A stretch of DNA of 64,000 nt from an uncultured Eubacteriales bacterium (GTDB lineage: Bacteria > Bacillota > Clostridia > Oscillospirales > Acutalibacteraceae): positions 1 to 64,000 of the forward strand of contig CAKTDF010000003.1 in NCBI GenBank assembly GCA_934541115.1, given 5' to 3'. This document shows, in pieces, positions 41,361-49,918 of the stretch. The position numbers and the translations under genes are program-made. How positions within the stretch are numbered: the first letter of the stretch is position 1; each line of letters starts with the position of its first letter. Under the pieces are notes generated by a model. The model was not told the DNA's origin. It did no database searches and saw only the letters and a list, made by a program, of their open reading frames with translations.

Positions 41361-42617
41361 CTATTCGGTTTTTGTTTTCGGCTGCTTATTCTGAGTGGAT
41401 TTTTTGTTTTTCTTTTTGCTTTTCAGAGCCGAGGTTGTCTGCTCCGTGCTTTCGCAGTCGGTTTGTGTAACCGCCGCTGTGCTTTGCGCGGTTGTGGAGG
41501 TTAGGCTTGCAAGCTCACCGTTGGCATTTGTGGGTATGCCGATGTCAGTTGCTCCTGAAATTCCTTGGAGCTTTTTCTTTTGTTTCTCAATTTGTCTTTT
41601 TTCGGCGCGTATACTGAACTTTTTGGCAATTTTCTGTTCGGTTTCATCGTCACGGATATTTTTCTCATTCTTGAGTTCTTCAACTGCCGTGTTCCAACAG
41701 GAATAAGAGGCGTTCTGACGTTTGTCATCAAAAAGCCTCAGTTCGGTAAGATACCCTGCAAGATAATCGCTCACTTTGATTGCGCCGGAGTAATTGAGGT
41801 GGTCCCCTTTATCCATTGAGCTGTATTTCCAGTTGATTGGAATCTCTTTGCGCAGGAGATTCATGTCAATATATTCGCATTCAAGTTCATTTGAAAGCGA
41901 TTTGAGGGCGTTATGGCGCGGATAGCTGTAATTTTCAACGCTCGGCGCACTGTAAAGAATCAGCTTTGCGCCGTGTTTTTTGCAGTAATCGTTTATTCTT
42001 TTTACATAGCGCAAATTCAGGCTTTCAATCGGCTCGCGGTCGGTTGAATAGCTCATGTAGCCCGTAGTATCGGTTTTTCTTGCTCTGCGTGTGAATTTAT
42101 AGCCTTTCTGAATGTTCTGCTGAGAATAGTCAACAGAGAGGGCAGAGGAGAAGTCTTCTTCCTTCAGCGTCTTCCAGCGATTGTGAAAGCGGAAAAAGCC
42201 GAGCCCCGTTTCAAGCTCATTAGTCATAATTTCGCTGACCGTAAAGGAGCGAAAAATTGTGTTCGTTTCAAGAAGTACCGCTTTGGGGCTCTGCGTGTCA
42301 AAGGCAAGGCGCAAAAATTCTTCGGAATAGAAGAGCTTTTGCGACGGCGTTGCGCAGACATATGAGGTGATACCGCTGTTTTGCCAGATCCTCAGCGGAG
42401 ACGTTGAACGGAAAGCGAGACTGTCGCCGAGAACAAGAACATCAACGGTGTTTTTGCTCTCGCCCATTATCTGCGTTGCGGTGGCATGTTTGTAGCCGTA
42501 TATTTTTGTGTCAAGCTTTGGGCGTACCACAAACGTGAGAGCGACAACCGAAGCAAAAATAAGTGAAACAAAAAGCAGGCTGCAAACGATTTTTTTGAAA
42601 GTGGTGTTTTTCATCAT
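41361..42617 (-). CDS. SGNH-type protein, DltD/AlgJ-like, last gene of the dlt-like operon
   Basis: 418 residues: one N-terminal membrane anchor (~residues 10-30), then an extracellular SGNH-like domain with the nucleophile motif VLVLGDSLAFRS and the Asp/His block KGDHLNYSGA near residue 275. The C-terminal ~110 residues are low-complexity (Lys, Glu, Thr, Ser). In dlt and alginate systems such proteins work with the MBOAT enzyme to pass an acyl group to an outside polymer or to remove it. RBS GGAGGCG lies upstream; the gene follows the MBOAT gene by 11 bases. Confidence 0.8.
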   Translation of the reverse strand: MMKNTTFKKIVCSLLFVSLIFASVVALTFVVRPKLDTKIYGYKHATATQIMGESKNTVDVLVLGDSLAFRSTSPLRIWQNSGITSYVCATPSQKLFYSEEFLRLAFDTQSPKAVLLETNTIFRSFTVSEIMTNELETGLGFFRFHNRWKTLKEEDFSSALSVDYSQQNIQKGYKFTRRARKTDTTGYMSYSTDREPIESLNLRYVKRINDYCKKHGAKLILYSAPSVENYSYPRHNALKSLSNELECEYIDMNLLRKEIPINWKYSSMDKGDHLNYSGAIKVSDYLAGYLTELRLFDDKRQNASYSCWNTAVEELKNEKNIRDDETEQKIAKKFSIRAEKRQIEKQKKKLQGISGATDIGIPTNANGELASLTSTTAQSTAAVTQTDCESTEQTTSALKSKKKNKKSTQNKQPKTKTE

Positions 42618-42628
42618 TCTGCGCCTCC

Positions 42629-44263
42629 TTAAAAGCCTGCATACATCGGATCAACGGGAATGTAATCCGGTCCGTATGCACCGAAAATAAAGATGAACAT
42701 GATGAGAGCATAAATCAAAACCCAGCGCAAAACCACATTTTTCTTTTGTAGAGAGGCGCGCACATTTATTCCCTTTTCGTTTAGAATGCCGATTATGAAC
42801 ACAAGCGTTACGGCGGCAAGAACGACCCAAAGATCCTGGTTGTCAACGCGGATAAGCTTTGAACCTGCGGTGTAAACCGGTTGCCAGACAGGATTTGTGA
42901 ACATCTTTTTCAGCATATAAAAGCCTTTTCTTACACTGCTTGCGCGGAAAAACATCTCGCCGACGACAACAAGAAGTCCCGTTCTGAGCATCTGAAAGAC
43001 GCGGTATGGAAAGCATTCGCGGTTGATGTGAAGCTTTTGGGCAGCAGACGTGACCGCGGGTGCAATGAGACTGCCGCAAAGAATCAGAGCAAAGTGATAC
43101 ATTCCAAAGAAAATATAGTTCCAGCCGGCGCCGTGCCACAGTCCGTTTGAAAGCCAAACACAGAACAGCGCAATACTGCCGGCTAGCAGGGGACCAAAGT
43201 GATTGCCAAGCTTTTTGCGCGCCGAGCCGGTGAGCTTTTTCATCGGCTTTGACATGGTTACGGGGTAAAATATGTAGTCTTTGAACCATGTTCCGAGTGT
43301 GGTGTGCCAACGCTGCCAAAATTCTGAGATCGTCTTTGAAAAGAACGGTCTGCGGAAATTCTCCGGCATTTCAATGCCGAAAATTTGCGCAGCACCCATT
43401 ACGGCGTCCATTGAACCTGAAAAATCCGTATAGAGCTGAACCGTGTATAAAAGAACGGTAAAGGCGATGAGACCGCCGGAGAATTTTTCTGGTCTGTCAA
43501 AAATTGCTTTGACAAGGGGGTCAAGCCGGTCTGCAATAACAACCTTTTTCATCACTCCGAAAGCAATGCGCTCCACTCCGAGCGTGAGGTTTTCAAATTT
43601 TATCTGTTTTACGTTCCAAAGCTGTTCTGCCGTCTGATTGTAGCGGCAGATGGGACCCTCAACGATCTGCGGAAAGAACGACATGTAAAGCGAAAGCCGC
43701 CAAATGTTTGTGTCTGCTTTTGCAGTACCTCTGTAGACGTCAAAAATGTATGAGAAAGCTTGAAGAGAAAAGAATGAAATGCCTATGGGCTGAAGATAAG
43801 ACGGTATTTCAAACTGAAACGGGATATTCACAAGTGAGATCAAAGAATTGATGTTCTCTGTGAAAAACGGAGAATATTTGAGCACAAGCAAAGTGCCGAT
43901 ATGGACTGCGGCTGCGAGAAAAAGCGCAAGACGGCTCTTTTTTTGAAATTTGTTTTTGAGCTGCTTGCGCTGTTCTCTTTCGCAGGAGGCAAGTGCGTCT
44001 TTTTTCTCATTGTTTAATCGGTCGAGCCAAAGACCGAAATAATGCACTGAGAAGATTGAAAGAAGAAGATAGATTATGAGTTTTCCGCTGATGAGCCAAT
44101 AGAAAGCAAAGCTCAAAACGAGAAGGAAGTATTTTTTTGCACGGGCGGGCATCAGCGCATACAGAACGAGACTGAGAGGAAGAAATAAAGCAAGGTATGC
44201 AAGAGATGAAAACGATGTCATCTCACTCAGTCCGCCGGCAAAAAGGAAAGAAGAAAACTGCAT
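42629..44263 (-). CDS. MBOAT O-acyltransferase, DltB-like
   Basis: 544 residues and about 11 membrane helices. MBOAT landmarks: QIVEGPICRYNQ, FWQRWHTTLGTWFKDYIFYP, and the catalytic-His segment LSNGLWHGAGWNYIFFGMYH (about residue 376). DltB-type MBOATs take an acyl group from a carrier protein inside and deliver it to a polymer or partner outside. The start at 44263 has AGGAAA nearby; an internal ATG at 44221 gives an N-terminus more typical of the family and is equally possible. It sits between the carrier-protein and SGNH genes. Confidence 0.88.
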   Translation of the reverse strand: MQFSSFLFAGGLSEMTSFSSLAYLALFLPLSLVLYALMPARAKKYFLLVLSFAFYWLISGKLIIYLLLSIFSVHYFGLWLDRLNNEKKDALASCEREQRKQLKNKFQKKSRLALFLAAAVHIGTLLVLKYSPFFTENINSLISLVNIPFQFEIPSYLQPIGISFFSLQAFSYIFDVYRGTAKADTNIWRLSLYMSFFPQIVEGPICRYNQTAEQLWNVKQIKFENLTLGVERIAFGVMKKVVIADRLDPLVKAIFDRPEKFSGGLIAFTVLLYTVQLYTDFSGSMDAVMGAAQIFGIEMPENFRRPFFSKTISEFWQRWHTTLGTWFKDYIFYPVTMSKPMKKLTGSARKKLGNHFGPLLAGSIALFCVWLSNGLWHGAGWNYIFFGMYHFALILCGSLIAPAVTSAAQKLHINRECFPYRVFQMLRTGLLVVVGEMFFRASSVRKGFYMLKKMFTNPVWQPVYTAGSKLIRVDNQDLWVVLAAVTLVFIIGILNEKGINVRASLQKKNVVLRWVLIYALIMFIFIFGAYGPDYIPVDPMYAGF

Positions 44264-44404
44264 TTTTATTTCCTGTGGCGCAATATAGTGTCAAAAACGC
44301 CGCTGCCTTTCACATTTTTTCGCCTTTTTCGGCAATTTTGGGCGCAATAATAGCCAATGGGAGCCGGAGTTTTACGACTTTCATTGGCTCACATTGTGTG
44401 TGTT

Positions 44405-44635
44405 TTAATCCTCGTCCTGAAGACGTGTAATCATTTTCCACATTGCTTTTGCGGAATTGAAATTGTCCGGAATAATCTCAACCGCCGGGATAGTTACGTC
44501 AAATTCGTCCTCAAGCTCGGCAACGAGCGAGATGATTGAAAGCGAGGAAAGGTGGTGACCGTCAATGAGATCGGTGCAGCTTTCGTAATCAACTCCGGGC
44601 TGAATGTCTTCAAGAATTTCAATAAGTTTGTCCAT
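44405..44635 (-). CDS. Carrier protein, DltC-like
   Basis: 76 residues, acidic. The pattern DLIDGHHLSSLSIISLVAEL aligns with DltC-type carriers (DGLLDS-hydrophobic...LLLEL). The phosphopantetheine serine would be Ser31; the Asp that normally precedes it is Ser30 here. EDEFDVTIPAVEIIPDNFNS follows as in DltC. It would carry an activated amino acid as a thioester from the ligase to the MBOAT. RBS GGAAG is upstream. Confidence 0.82.
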   Translation of the reverse strand: MDKLIEILEDIQPGVDYESCTDLIDGHHLSSLSIISLVAELEDEFDVTIPAVEIIPDNFNSAKAMWKMITRLQDED

Positions 44636-44650
44636 TTTGGTTTCTTCCTT

Positions 44651-45811
44651 TCAATATTTTGGAGTGTTCAAGACACTTGTTTCAAATTTTTTGCGGACGC
44701 ATATAAAGTCACCGTTCTCTTTTTTGAGATAAACGGCGGGAATCTCGCGGCTGAGGAAAAGAGATATTCCCTCTGTCATGCAGTACGCTCCCGTATTTTT
44801 AAAACAAACTGCGTCGCCGACTGCGACATGCGGCAACATAACCTGTTTTGCAACAATGTCATTCATTGAGCAGAGCGAGCCGCAAATGTTCCATGATTCC
44901 TCTTTTTCTTCCTTCTCTTTTCCGAGAATGCAAAGCAGAGGGTGCTTCATTGCCATGTGCTGACCGAAGTAGACAAGATGATGCATGCCGCCGTCAATCA
45001 GAATGTAATTTTGACCCTTGTTGCGCTTGATGTCAACAATGTGCGCACAATAGCTGCCGCAGCAGGCGGCGATACTTCTGCCAAGCTCAAGCGAAATTTT
45101 TGCTTTGTACTGCATTGAAGAAAGCGCGTCTGAAAACTGAGCAATAAGCTCTGCCTCGTCAAAATCCTCATCTTCAAAGTACGCAACGGGAAAGCCGGGG
45201 CCGTATTCAAGCTCGCGCGCCTCAAAGCCGTATTCGTCACGAAACTTCAGAAGCAGCTCGTCAAGCTTTGTAATTTCGCGTCTGAGCTTTTTGTATGAGG
45301 TCTTTTGTGTGCCGGAGAAAAACTGGATTCCGAGTATGTCAAGCCCTGGATATTCGCTGCGGTTTTTGATGATATCTTCAATGTCGCCGGCATTGATGCC
45401 GAATTGACTGTCGTTTGTCAGACGGATAAGAATCTTCAGCGTTTTTTCATATTTTTTTGAAAGAGAACGGAGCAGCTCAAACTGTTCTGCCGATTCAACG
45501 GTATAAATCCTTTTTGAAGAAGAAGCAACCATTGTTTCAATCACGTCAGGCGTTTTGTATACGCCCGAGATGACCATTTCGCCCTCGGGAACGCCGAGCG
45601 CCGTGCATATTGCCGCCTCCCCGGGGGAGCAGACCTCAAACCGTTCAACTGAACCGATGAGCTCCTTGATTATGAACGTGTTTGCCTTGACTGCGTAACA
45701 AAGGTCAACACCCTCCGGCAATGAGTTTTTGAGATAAGCCACGCGGTCTTTAAGCTTTTTTATATCGAAAACGTAAAACGCGGATTCGTTGGTTTTTGCA
45801 AGTTCATACAT
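44651..45811 (-). CDS. PLP fold-type III decarboxylase-like enzyme in the dlt-like operon
   Basis: 386 residues of the alanine-racemase/DAP-decarboxylase fold: the PLP lysine in CYAVKANTFI, FEVCSPGEAAICTALGVPEG, ELGRSIAACCGSYCAHIVDI, and the second-domain CGSLCSMNDIV and FKNTGAYCMTEG. Deviations from lysA: the HxHxGS strand reads GIQFFSGTQ (no His), and the usual GGGF loop is EYGPGFPV. It is thus a relative of LysA, ornithine decarboxylase or the carrier-acting BtrK, not a clear lysA. ATG at 45811 is used; a longer TTG-initiated frame (45871) is unlikely. It lies between ligase and carrier genes. Confidence 0.8.
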   Translation of the reverse strand: MYELAKTNESAFYVFDIKKLKDRVAYLKNSLPEGVDLCYAVKANTFIIKELIGSVERFEVCSPGEAAICTALGVPEGEMVISGVYKTPDVIETMVASSSKRIYTVESAEQFELLRSLSKKYEKTLKILIRLTNDSQFGINAGDIEDIIKNRSEYPGLDILGIQFFSGTQKTSYKKLRREITKLDELLLKFRDEYGFEARELEYGPGFPVAYFEDEDFDEAELIAQFSDALSSMQYKAKISLELGRSIAACCGSYCAHIVDIKRNKGQNYILIDGGMHHLVYFGQHMAMKHPLLCILGKEKEEKEESWNICGSLCSMNDIVAKQVMLPHVAVGDAVCFKNTGAYCMTEGISLFLSREIPAVYLKKENGDFICVRKKFETSVLNTPKY

Positions 45812-45879
45812 GCGTTTTGCCGTACCTTTCCGGCTGCAGTTTTTTGTTTTGCGCCGCAGCCTGTGACGCAAAAAGTTAT

Positions 45880-47379
45880 TTATTCCGCAAGCTTTTTGCG
45901 GTCAATTTTTCCGTTTTTCGTCAACGGCATCTCCTCAATCTGCCGGATTATACCGGGAACCATGAACGCCGGCAGATCTCTTGTCATGATTGCATGAAGC
46001 TCTGCCTTGTCAATCGTGCCGACATAAAAGCCTCTGAGTCTTGATTTCTTTTCGTCAAAGATGCAGCAGCACCGTTCAACGCCGTTGATTGCACCCATTT
46101 CGCGCTCAATTTCTTCAAGCTCGATTCTGTGTCCCATATACTTGATTTGAAAATCTTTTCTGCCGCAGAAGAAAAGATCGCCGTTTTCGTCAAATCTGCC
46201 GAGGTCGCCCGTGCGGTAGATTCTTTCGGGATAGTATGGATTGAGAGGATTCTGAACAAAATGCAGTTCATTTTGCTGCGGCGCCGAGTAGTAACCGAGA
46301 GCAAGCGCGCTGCCGCGTACGCAGATCTCGCCGACGGTTTCCGTTTGGCCAATTCTTTTGTTCCCGTCGTCAAGGAGAAAAACGTCCTCGTTCAAAAATG
46401 CTTTTCCTATGGGTATGCCTGCGGAGTAGTCACGGTCTTTTTCAAGAATGTGATAGGTGCAGTTGCAGGTGATTTCCGTCGGACCGTAGAGGTTGACATA
46501 CATTGTGTCGGGAAGATGAGAACGGAAATTTTTGAGCGCCTTGTTCGGCATGACCTCGCCGCTGAAAAGAATCATTCTCACCGTTTCCGGAGTCTTATAG
46601 TCAAGCGCATGGAACGTGCTGAGCAGACAGAGAGCGGAAACAGCCCACACCATGACTGTAACTTTTTGCTCGCACAAAAAGTCTATGAGAGCCGTCGGTA
46701 CGGAAAAAAGCTTTCTCGGAACAACGGCGAGTGCCGCTCCGGTTTTGAGCGCACTGTAGATGTCTTTGACCGAAACATCAAAATCAAACGGCGCTTGATT
46801 TGCAATAACGTCCGATTCGTTTATGCCGAAAGTATCCGTAAAGCAGTCGATAAAATCAATAACGCTGCGGTGAGAGACAACAATGCCTTTCGGCACGCCT
46901 GTGGAGCCGGAGGTAAAGTTGACATAAAGCGGATCGGTATCGATTGCACGAACGCGCACAGAGTCAAGAGAAGCCTCGGATACCTCGGTTTCTTCAAGCT
47001 CGTTGAGCGTGATAAGCTCGGAGTCGGGAAAAATTTTATTTGCCTCCTCCTTGAGAGAGTCGGTAGTGATAATGAGCCTTGGCGAGAGGACGCCTGCAAT
47101 TTGAGCAAGTCTGCTGCCCGGAAGCTCCGGATTCAAAAAGCAATAAAATCCGCCGGCATAAACAATGCCGAAAAACGCAAGGAGCGAATCGCAGTCTTTT
47201 TCGCCGTAAACGCCGACAGGGCAGGCAAACACATTCTTTTTGCAAAGCGCACTGCCGATAGTGCGGCTCTTTAAAAGCAGTTCTTTATAAGTGCAGCGAT
47301 GTTTTTCATCAATGAGGGCGCAGTTTTCGGGAAAACGGGCTGCGCTTTCTTCAAGATACTGCAAAACATTTCGGTTCAT
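45880..47379 (-). CDS. Amino-acid adenylating ligase, DltA-like
   Basis: 499 residues of the ANL superfamily, close to DltA and NRPS A-domains: core A3 NFTSGSTGVPKGIVVSHRS, A4 APFDFDVSVKDIYSAL (Asp that can hold the amino group), A5 NLYGPTEITCNCTYH, A7/A8 YRTGDLGRFDENGDLFFCGR and MGHRIELEEIE, A10 PLTKNGKIDRKKL. It should activate an amino acid with ATP and load it on the carrier. ATG at 47379 (AGAGG about 12 bases upstream) is preferred to a GTG at 47415. First gene of the five-gene operon. Confidence 0.85.
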   Translation of the reverse strand: MNRNVLQYLEESAARFPENCALIDEKHRCTYKELLLKSRTIGSALCKKNVFACPVGVYGEKDCDSLLAFFGIVYAGGFYCFLNPELPGSRLAQIAGVLSPRLIITTDSLKEEANKIFPDSELITLNELEETEVSEASLDSVRVRAIDTDPLYVNFTSGSTGVPKGIVVSHRSVIDFIDCFTDTFGINESDVIANQAPFDFDVSVKDIYSALKTGAALAVVPRKLFSVPTALIDFLCEQKVTVMVWAVSALCLLSTFHALDYKTPETVRMILFSGEVMPNKALKNFRSHLPDTMYVNLYGPTEITCNCTYHILEKDRDYSAGIPIGKAFLNEDVFLLDDGNKRIGQTETVGEICVRGSALALGYYSAPQQNELHFVQNPLNPYYPERIYRTGDLGRFDENGDLFFCGRKDFQIKYMGHRIELEEIEREMGAINGVERCCCIFDEKKSRLRGFYVGTIDKAELHAIMTRDLPAFMVPGIIRQIEEMPLTKNGKIDRKKLAE

Positions 47380-47520
47380 AAAGGTTGATACCTCTTTCTT
47401 AAAAATCAAAAGCACAGTTCTTCATTCATAGGCTCAAAAAACAAACCTCTTTTAATGTTAAGTCGTATGGAACTGTGAAAAGGCTCAATTTGAAGCAACA
47501 TCTTTTTAATTGTGTTTTCA

Positions 47521-47588
47521 TTATAGCGTGGATGAGAGAAAAATTCACCGTCTATATGTGTTAAATTTGTAAAAAATATGTCACAAAT
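47521..47588 (-). promoter_or_regulatory. Promoter region of the dlt-like operon
   Basis: On the minus strand, a perfect -10 TATAAT (47521-47526) with a poor -35. Upstream lie two ACATAT boxes (47555-47560 and 47577-47582) exactly 22 bases apart; the distal one is within TTTGTGACATATTTTTTA (47571-47588). A weak -35 plus 22-base-spaced repeats fits activation by an OmpR-type response regulator. The leader (47380-47520) shows no gene. Confidence 0.6.
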
Positions 47589-47594
47589 AAAAAT

Positions 47595-48833
47595 TTATGC
47601 CAGCGGAAGCCGGATTTCAAACACTGCGCCGGACTTAATATTCTGCGCGCTTATCGAGCCCTTGTGCAGACGGATAATTTCGCTCGTTAATGCAAGACCG
47701 ATGCCGGTGTTGCCGTCGCGACCGGAATAAAAGCGGTCAAAAACGTGCGGCAGGTCTTTTTCGGAGATACCCTTGCCGTTGTCCGCAATTCTGATAACGC
47801 AGCTTTTTCCGCGCTGCTTGCAGGTCACCGCAACGGTACCTCTGCAATGGCGCAAGGCGTTTGAAAGCACGTTTGTGAAAGCTCTTGAAAGCTTTTCTTC
47901 GTCACAGTTGACATGAACGGGAGACTCCGCAAAGCGAAGACTCAGTTTTGTGTTCTGCTTTTTCATGATCGGCTCAAGAGCACGCAGGCAGTCATAGAGA
48001 ATTTCACGAACATCGGTGACGGCAAAGTCCATCACCATCTGGTGGGCGTCGATTTTTGAAATTGCGAGAATTTCGTTGACAAGACCGCTCATTCGGTCGC
48101 TTTCCTGCAAAATGATTTCTGCCGAGGAAACGGGATCAACGACCCCCGTCTCAATTGCCTCCGCATAGCCCTGAATGCTCATCAGCGGAGTTCTCAGCTC
48201 ATGCGAAGAGTTTTGAAAAAACCTTCGCTGAGTTTCCTGCGCTTGAACTATTTTTTTGCCGAGGTCAAGACCGATCACAGTCATAACGCCGGAAATGCAA
48301 AGGAAGAACGCGGCAAGAACAAGATTGAGCGAGCGCGTGTATTGAACAACGGGCTGAATGTTGATATACATGAGCGTTTTGACATTTTGTTCATCCGCCG
48401 AGAACGCTCCGTCATATCTTGCAACAATATAGTAGCCGTTATCGGTGCTGAAAGAATAGCACGTTTTGTTTTTGAGCTTGTTTTCTTTTTCAAAGGAGAG
48501 CAGATCATTTTCCGTGAGCTGAATGTTATCTCTGTATCCGCCGGAATAATCACCGGCTGCGGCGCTTTTTTCAACCTCGTCGTCGTCATAAAGCTCAATG
48601 AACTTGATTTCGCCGCTGAAGTATGTGCCGACATATTCGTCAACATCGGAGAGGTCGTCTTTTTCAGATTTGCGGATCTGTTCCATGTGATTGATTTCAT
48701 ATGTGAGCGCGCTTCTCGCCTGATTTTCAAAATGCAGCGGCAGAGTGACGTTGAGAACGATTGAAAACGCACCGAACAGCAAAAGTACCGAGATCCAGAT
48801 AACCGAGAGGATACGGAACTTGATGTGCTTCAT
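47595..48833 (-). CDS. Sensor histidine kinase
   Basis: 412 residues: helix 1 (~8-28), an extracellular domain of ~135 residues, helix 2 (~169-191), then HisKA with phospho-acceptor His211 (SSHELRTPLMSIQGY) and an HATPase domain (NVLSNALRHCRG, ADNGKGISEKDLPHVFDRFY, GIGLALTSEII). It pairs with the response regulator just upstream. By position it may sense the envelope and control the dlt-like or tar genes. It starts directly after the regulator stop. Confidence 0.93.
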   Translation of the reverse strand: MKHIKFRILSVIWISVLLLFGAFSIVLNVTLPLHFENQARSALTYEINHMEQIRKSEKDDLSDVDEYVGTYFSGEIKFIELYDDDEVEKSAAAGDYSGGYRDNIQLTENDLLSFEKENKLKNKTCYSFSTDNGYYIVARYDGAFSADEQNVKTLMYINIQPVVQYTRSLNLVLAAFFLCISGVMTVIGLDLGKKIVQAQETQRRFFQNSSHELRTPLMSIQGYAEAIETGVVDPVSSAEIILQESDRMSGLVNEILAISKIDAHQMVMDFAVTDVREILYDCLRALEPIMKKQNTKLSLRFAESPVHVNCDEEKLSRAFTNVLSNALRHCRGTVAVTCKQRGKSCVIRIADNGKGISEKDLPHVFDRFYSGRDGNTGIGLALTSEIIRLHKGSISAQNIKSGAVFEIRLPLA

Positions 48834-49541
48834 TTATTTATCCTCCGCAATTCTCAGCCGGTATCCGAAGCCCCATATCGTTTGAACACTGACGCTGCTG
48901 CCTGCAACGGAAAGCTTGCGGCGGATTCTTCTGAGCGTTTCATCGGTGACTCTTGTTTCTGCCTCGGTGTCATAGCCCCAAATATTTTCAAGCAACTCGT
49001 CCCTTGAAAATGCGCGGTCCGGGTTGCGCAGCATATATGCAAGCATTTTCATCTCGGTCTGCGTGAGATTGACCGGCTTTGACTGACAGTAGACAATGTT
49101 CGCTTCGGGAGAATAGACAAGATTGCCGACTGAAAGCTCTGTACCTCTTGATTCGGCAACGGTCTTTTTCTTTCCCATTTCTGTTCTTCTGAGCAGGGCG
49201 CGGACGCGCATAAGCAGCGCGGTGGGGCGGAACGGTTTTGTCAGATAATCGTCGCTGCCGAGCGTGATTCCCTGAACATAATCATATTCGGAGTCCTTGG
49301 CGGTGAGCAGAATGATAGGCACGTCATTTTTGGCGCGCAGGTTGCGGCAGATCGTCAGTCCGTCCGTTCCCGGCATCATGATGTCGAGAATAACGAGGTC
49401 GGCGGGCTTTTTTTCAAACGCCTCCATCAAATCGTCTCCGTTTTCAAAAGCCGAGACAATGTAGCCGTCGCTTTCAAGAAAGCTGCGGATAAGATCGCGT
49501 ATGTTTTTTTCATCATCTGCAATGTAGATTGAATAGCTCAT
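48834..49541 (-). CDS. OmpR/PhoB-type response regulator
   Basis: 235 residues: receiver domain with Asp53 (LVILDIMMPGTDG), the Thr/Lys switch residues (ILLTAKDS, LTKPF), and a winged-helix output domain (LTQTEMKMLAYMLRNPDRAF, ETRVTDETLRRIRRKL). GGAGG lies before the ATG. It is co-transcribed with the kinase. Its own promoter region shares TTTGTGACAT-T-rich sequence with the dlt-like promoter, a possible binding site. Confidence 0.95.
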   Translation of the reverse strand: MSYSIYIADDEKNIRDLIRSFLESDGYIVSAFENGDDLMEAFEKKPADLVILDIMMPGTDGLTICRNLRAKNDVPIILLTAKDSEYDYVQGITLGSDDYLTKPFRPTALLMRVRALLRRTEMGKKKTVAESRGTELSVGNLVYSPEANIVYCQSKPVNLTQTEMKMLAYMLRNPDRAFSRDELLENIWGYDTEAETRVTDETLRRIRRKLSVAGSSVSVQTIWGFGYRLRIAEDK

Positions 49542-49605
49542 TTTTTACCTCCGGAAAGGAACGCCGGACAAAAAGAAAAGGGTTCGGTCCGGCACAATTA
49601 CAGAC

Positions 49606-49652
49606 ATTATACTATGTTCTGAATTTTTTTGCATTAAAAAAATGTCACAAAA
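49606..49652 (-). promoter_or_regulatory. Promoter region of the two-component system
   Basis: On the minus strand, a TATAAT -10 at about 49606-49611 with no good -35. Upstream is TTTTGTGACATTTTTTTAA (49634-49652), nearly the same string as at the dlt-like promoter. This suggests autoregulation. Confidence 0.5.
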
Positions 49653-49854
49653 GTGTAAAAGTTGAAAAATATCTTATAAAATCTGCCATTTGGGGCGGTC
49701 AAACGCAAAAAGCGAGCGCTTTTTGGCGCTGTTAATGCTCACATAAAATGCTCATATAATCAGATAAGTTTTTAGCCGTATATGTTGCAGGCAAAGAGAA
49801 AATTTTTTAATTCAAATATCGAGTTTTCAACCCGGACTTTTGCGTTCAAAGTAT

Positions 49855-49884
49855 AAAAAACCGAACGGTTCAAAACCGCCCGGT
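49855..49884 (-). terminator. Terminator of the tarI-tarJ operon
   Basis: On the minus strand, ACCGGGCGGTT pairs with AACCGTTCGGT, followed by TTTTTT. The remaining 49653-49854 stretch has no gene. Confidence 0.75.
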
Positions 49885-49918
49885 TGAAAGAACAAGGTTT
49901 CATCGGTTGCCAAGAGGC

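Noticed and set aside
44651..45811. Plain diaminopimelate decarboxylase (lysA) call
   Set aside because: The His strand and GGG loop differ from LysA and the gene is embedded in a dlt-like operon, so only a family-level name is given.
46129..47274. 381-codon frame opposite the adenylating ligase
   Set aside because: Antisense shadow of a gene with full A-domain motifs; no ribosome site or protein similarity.
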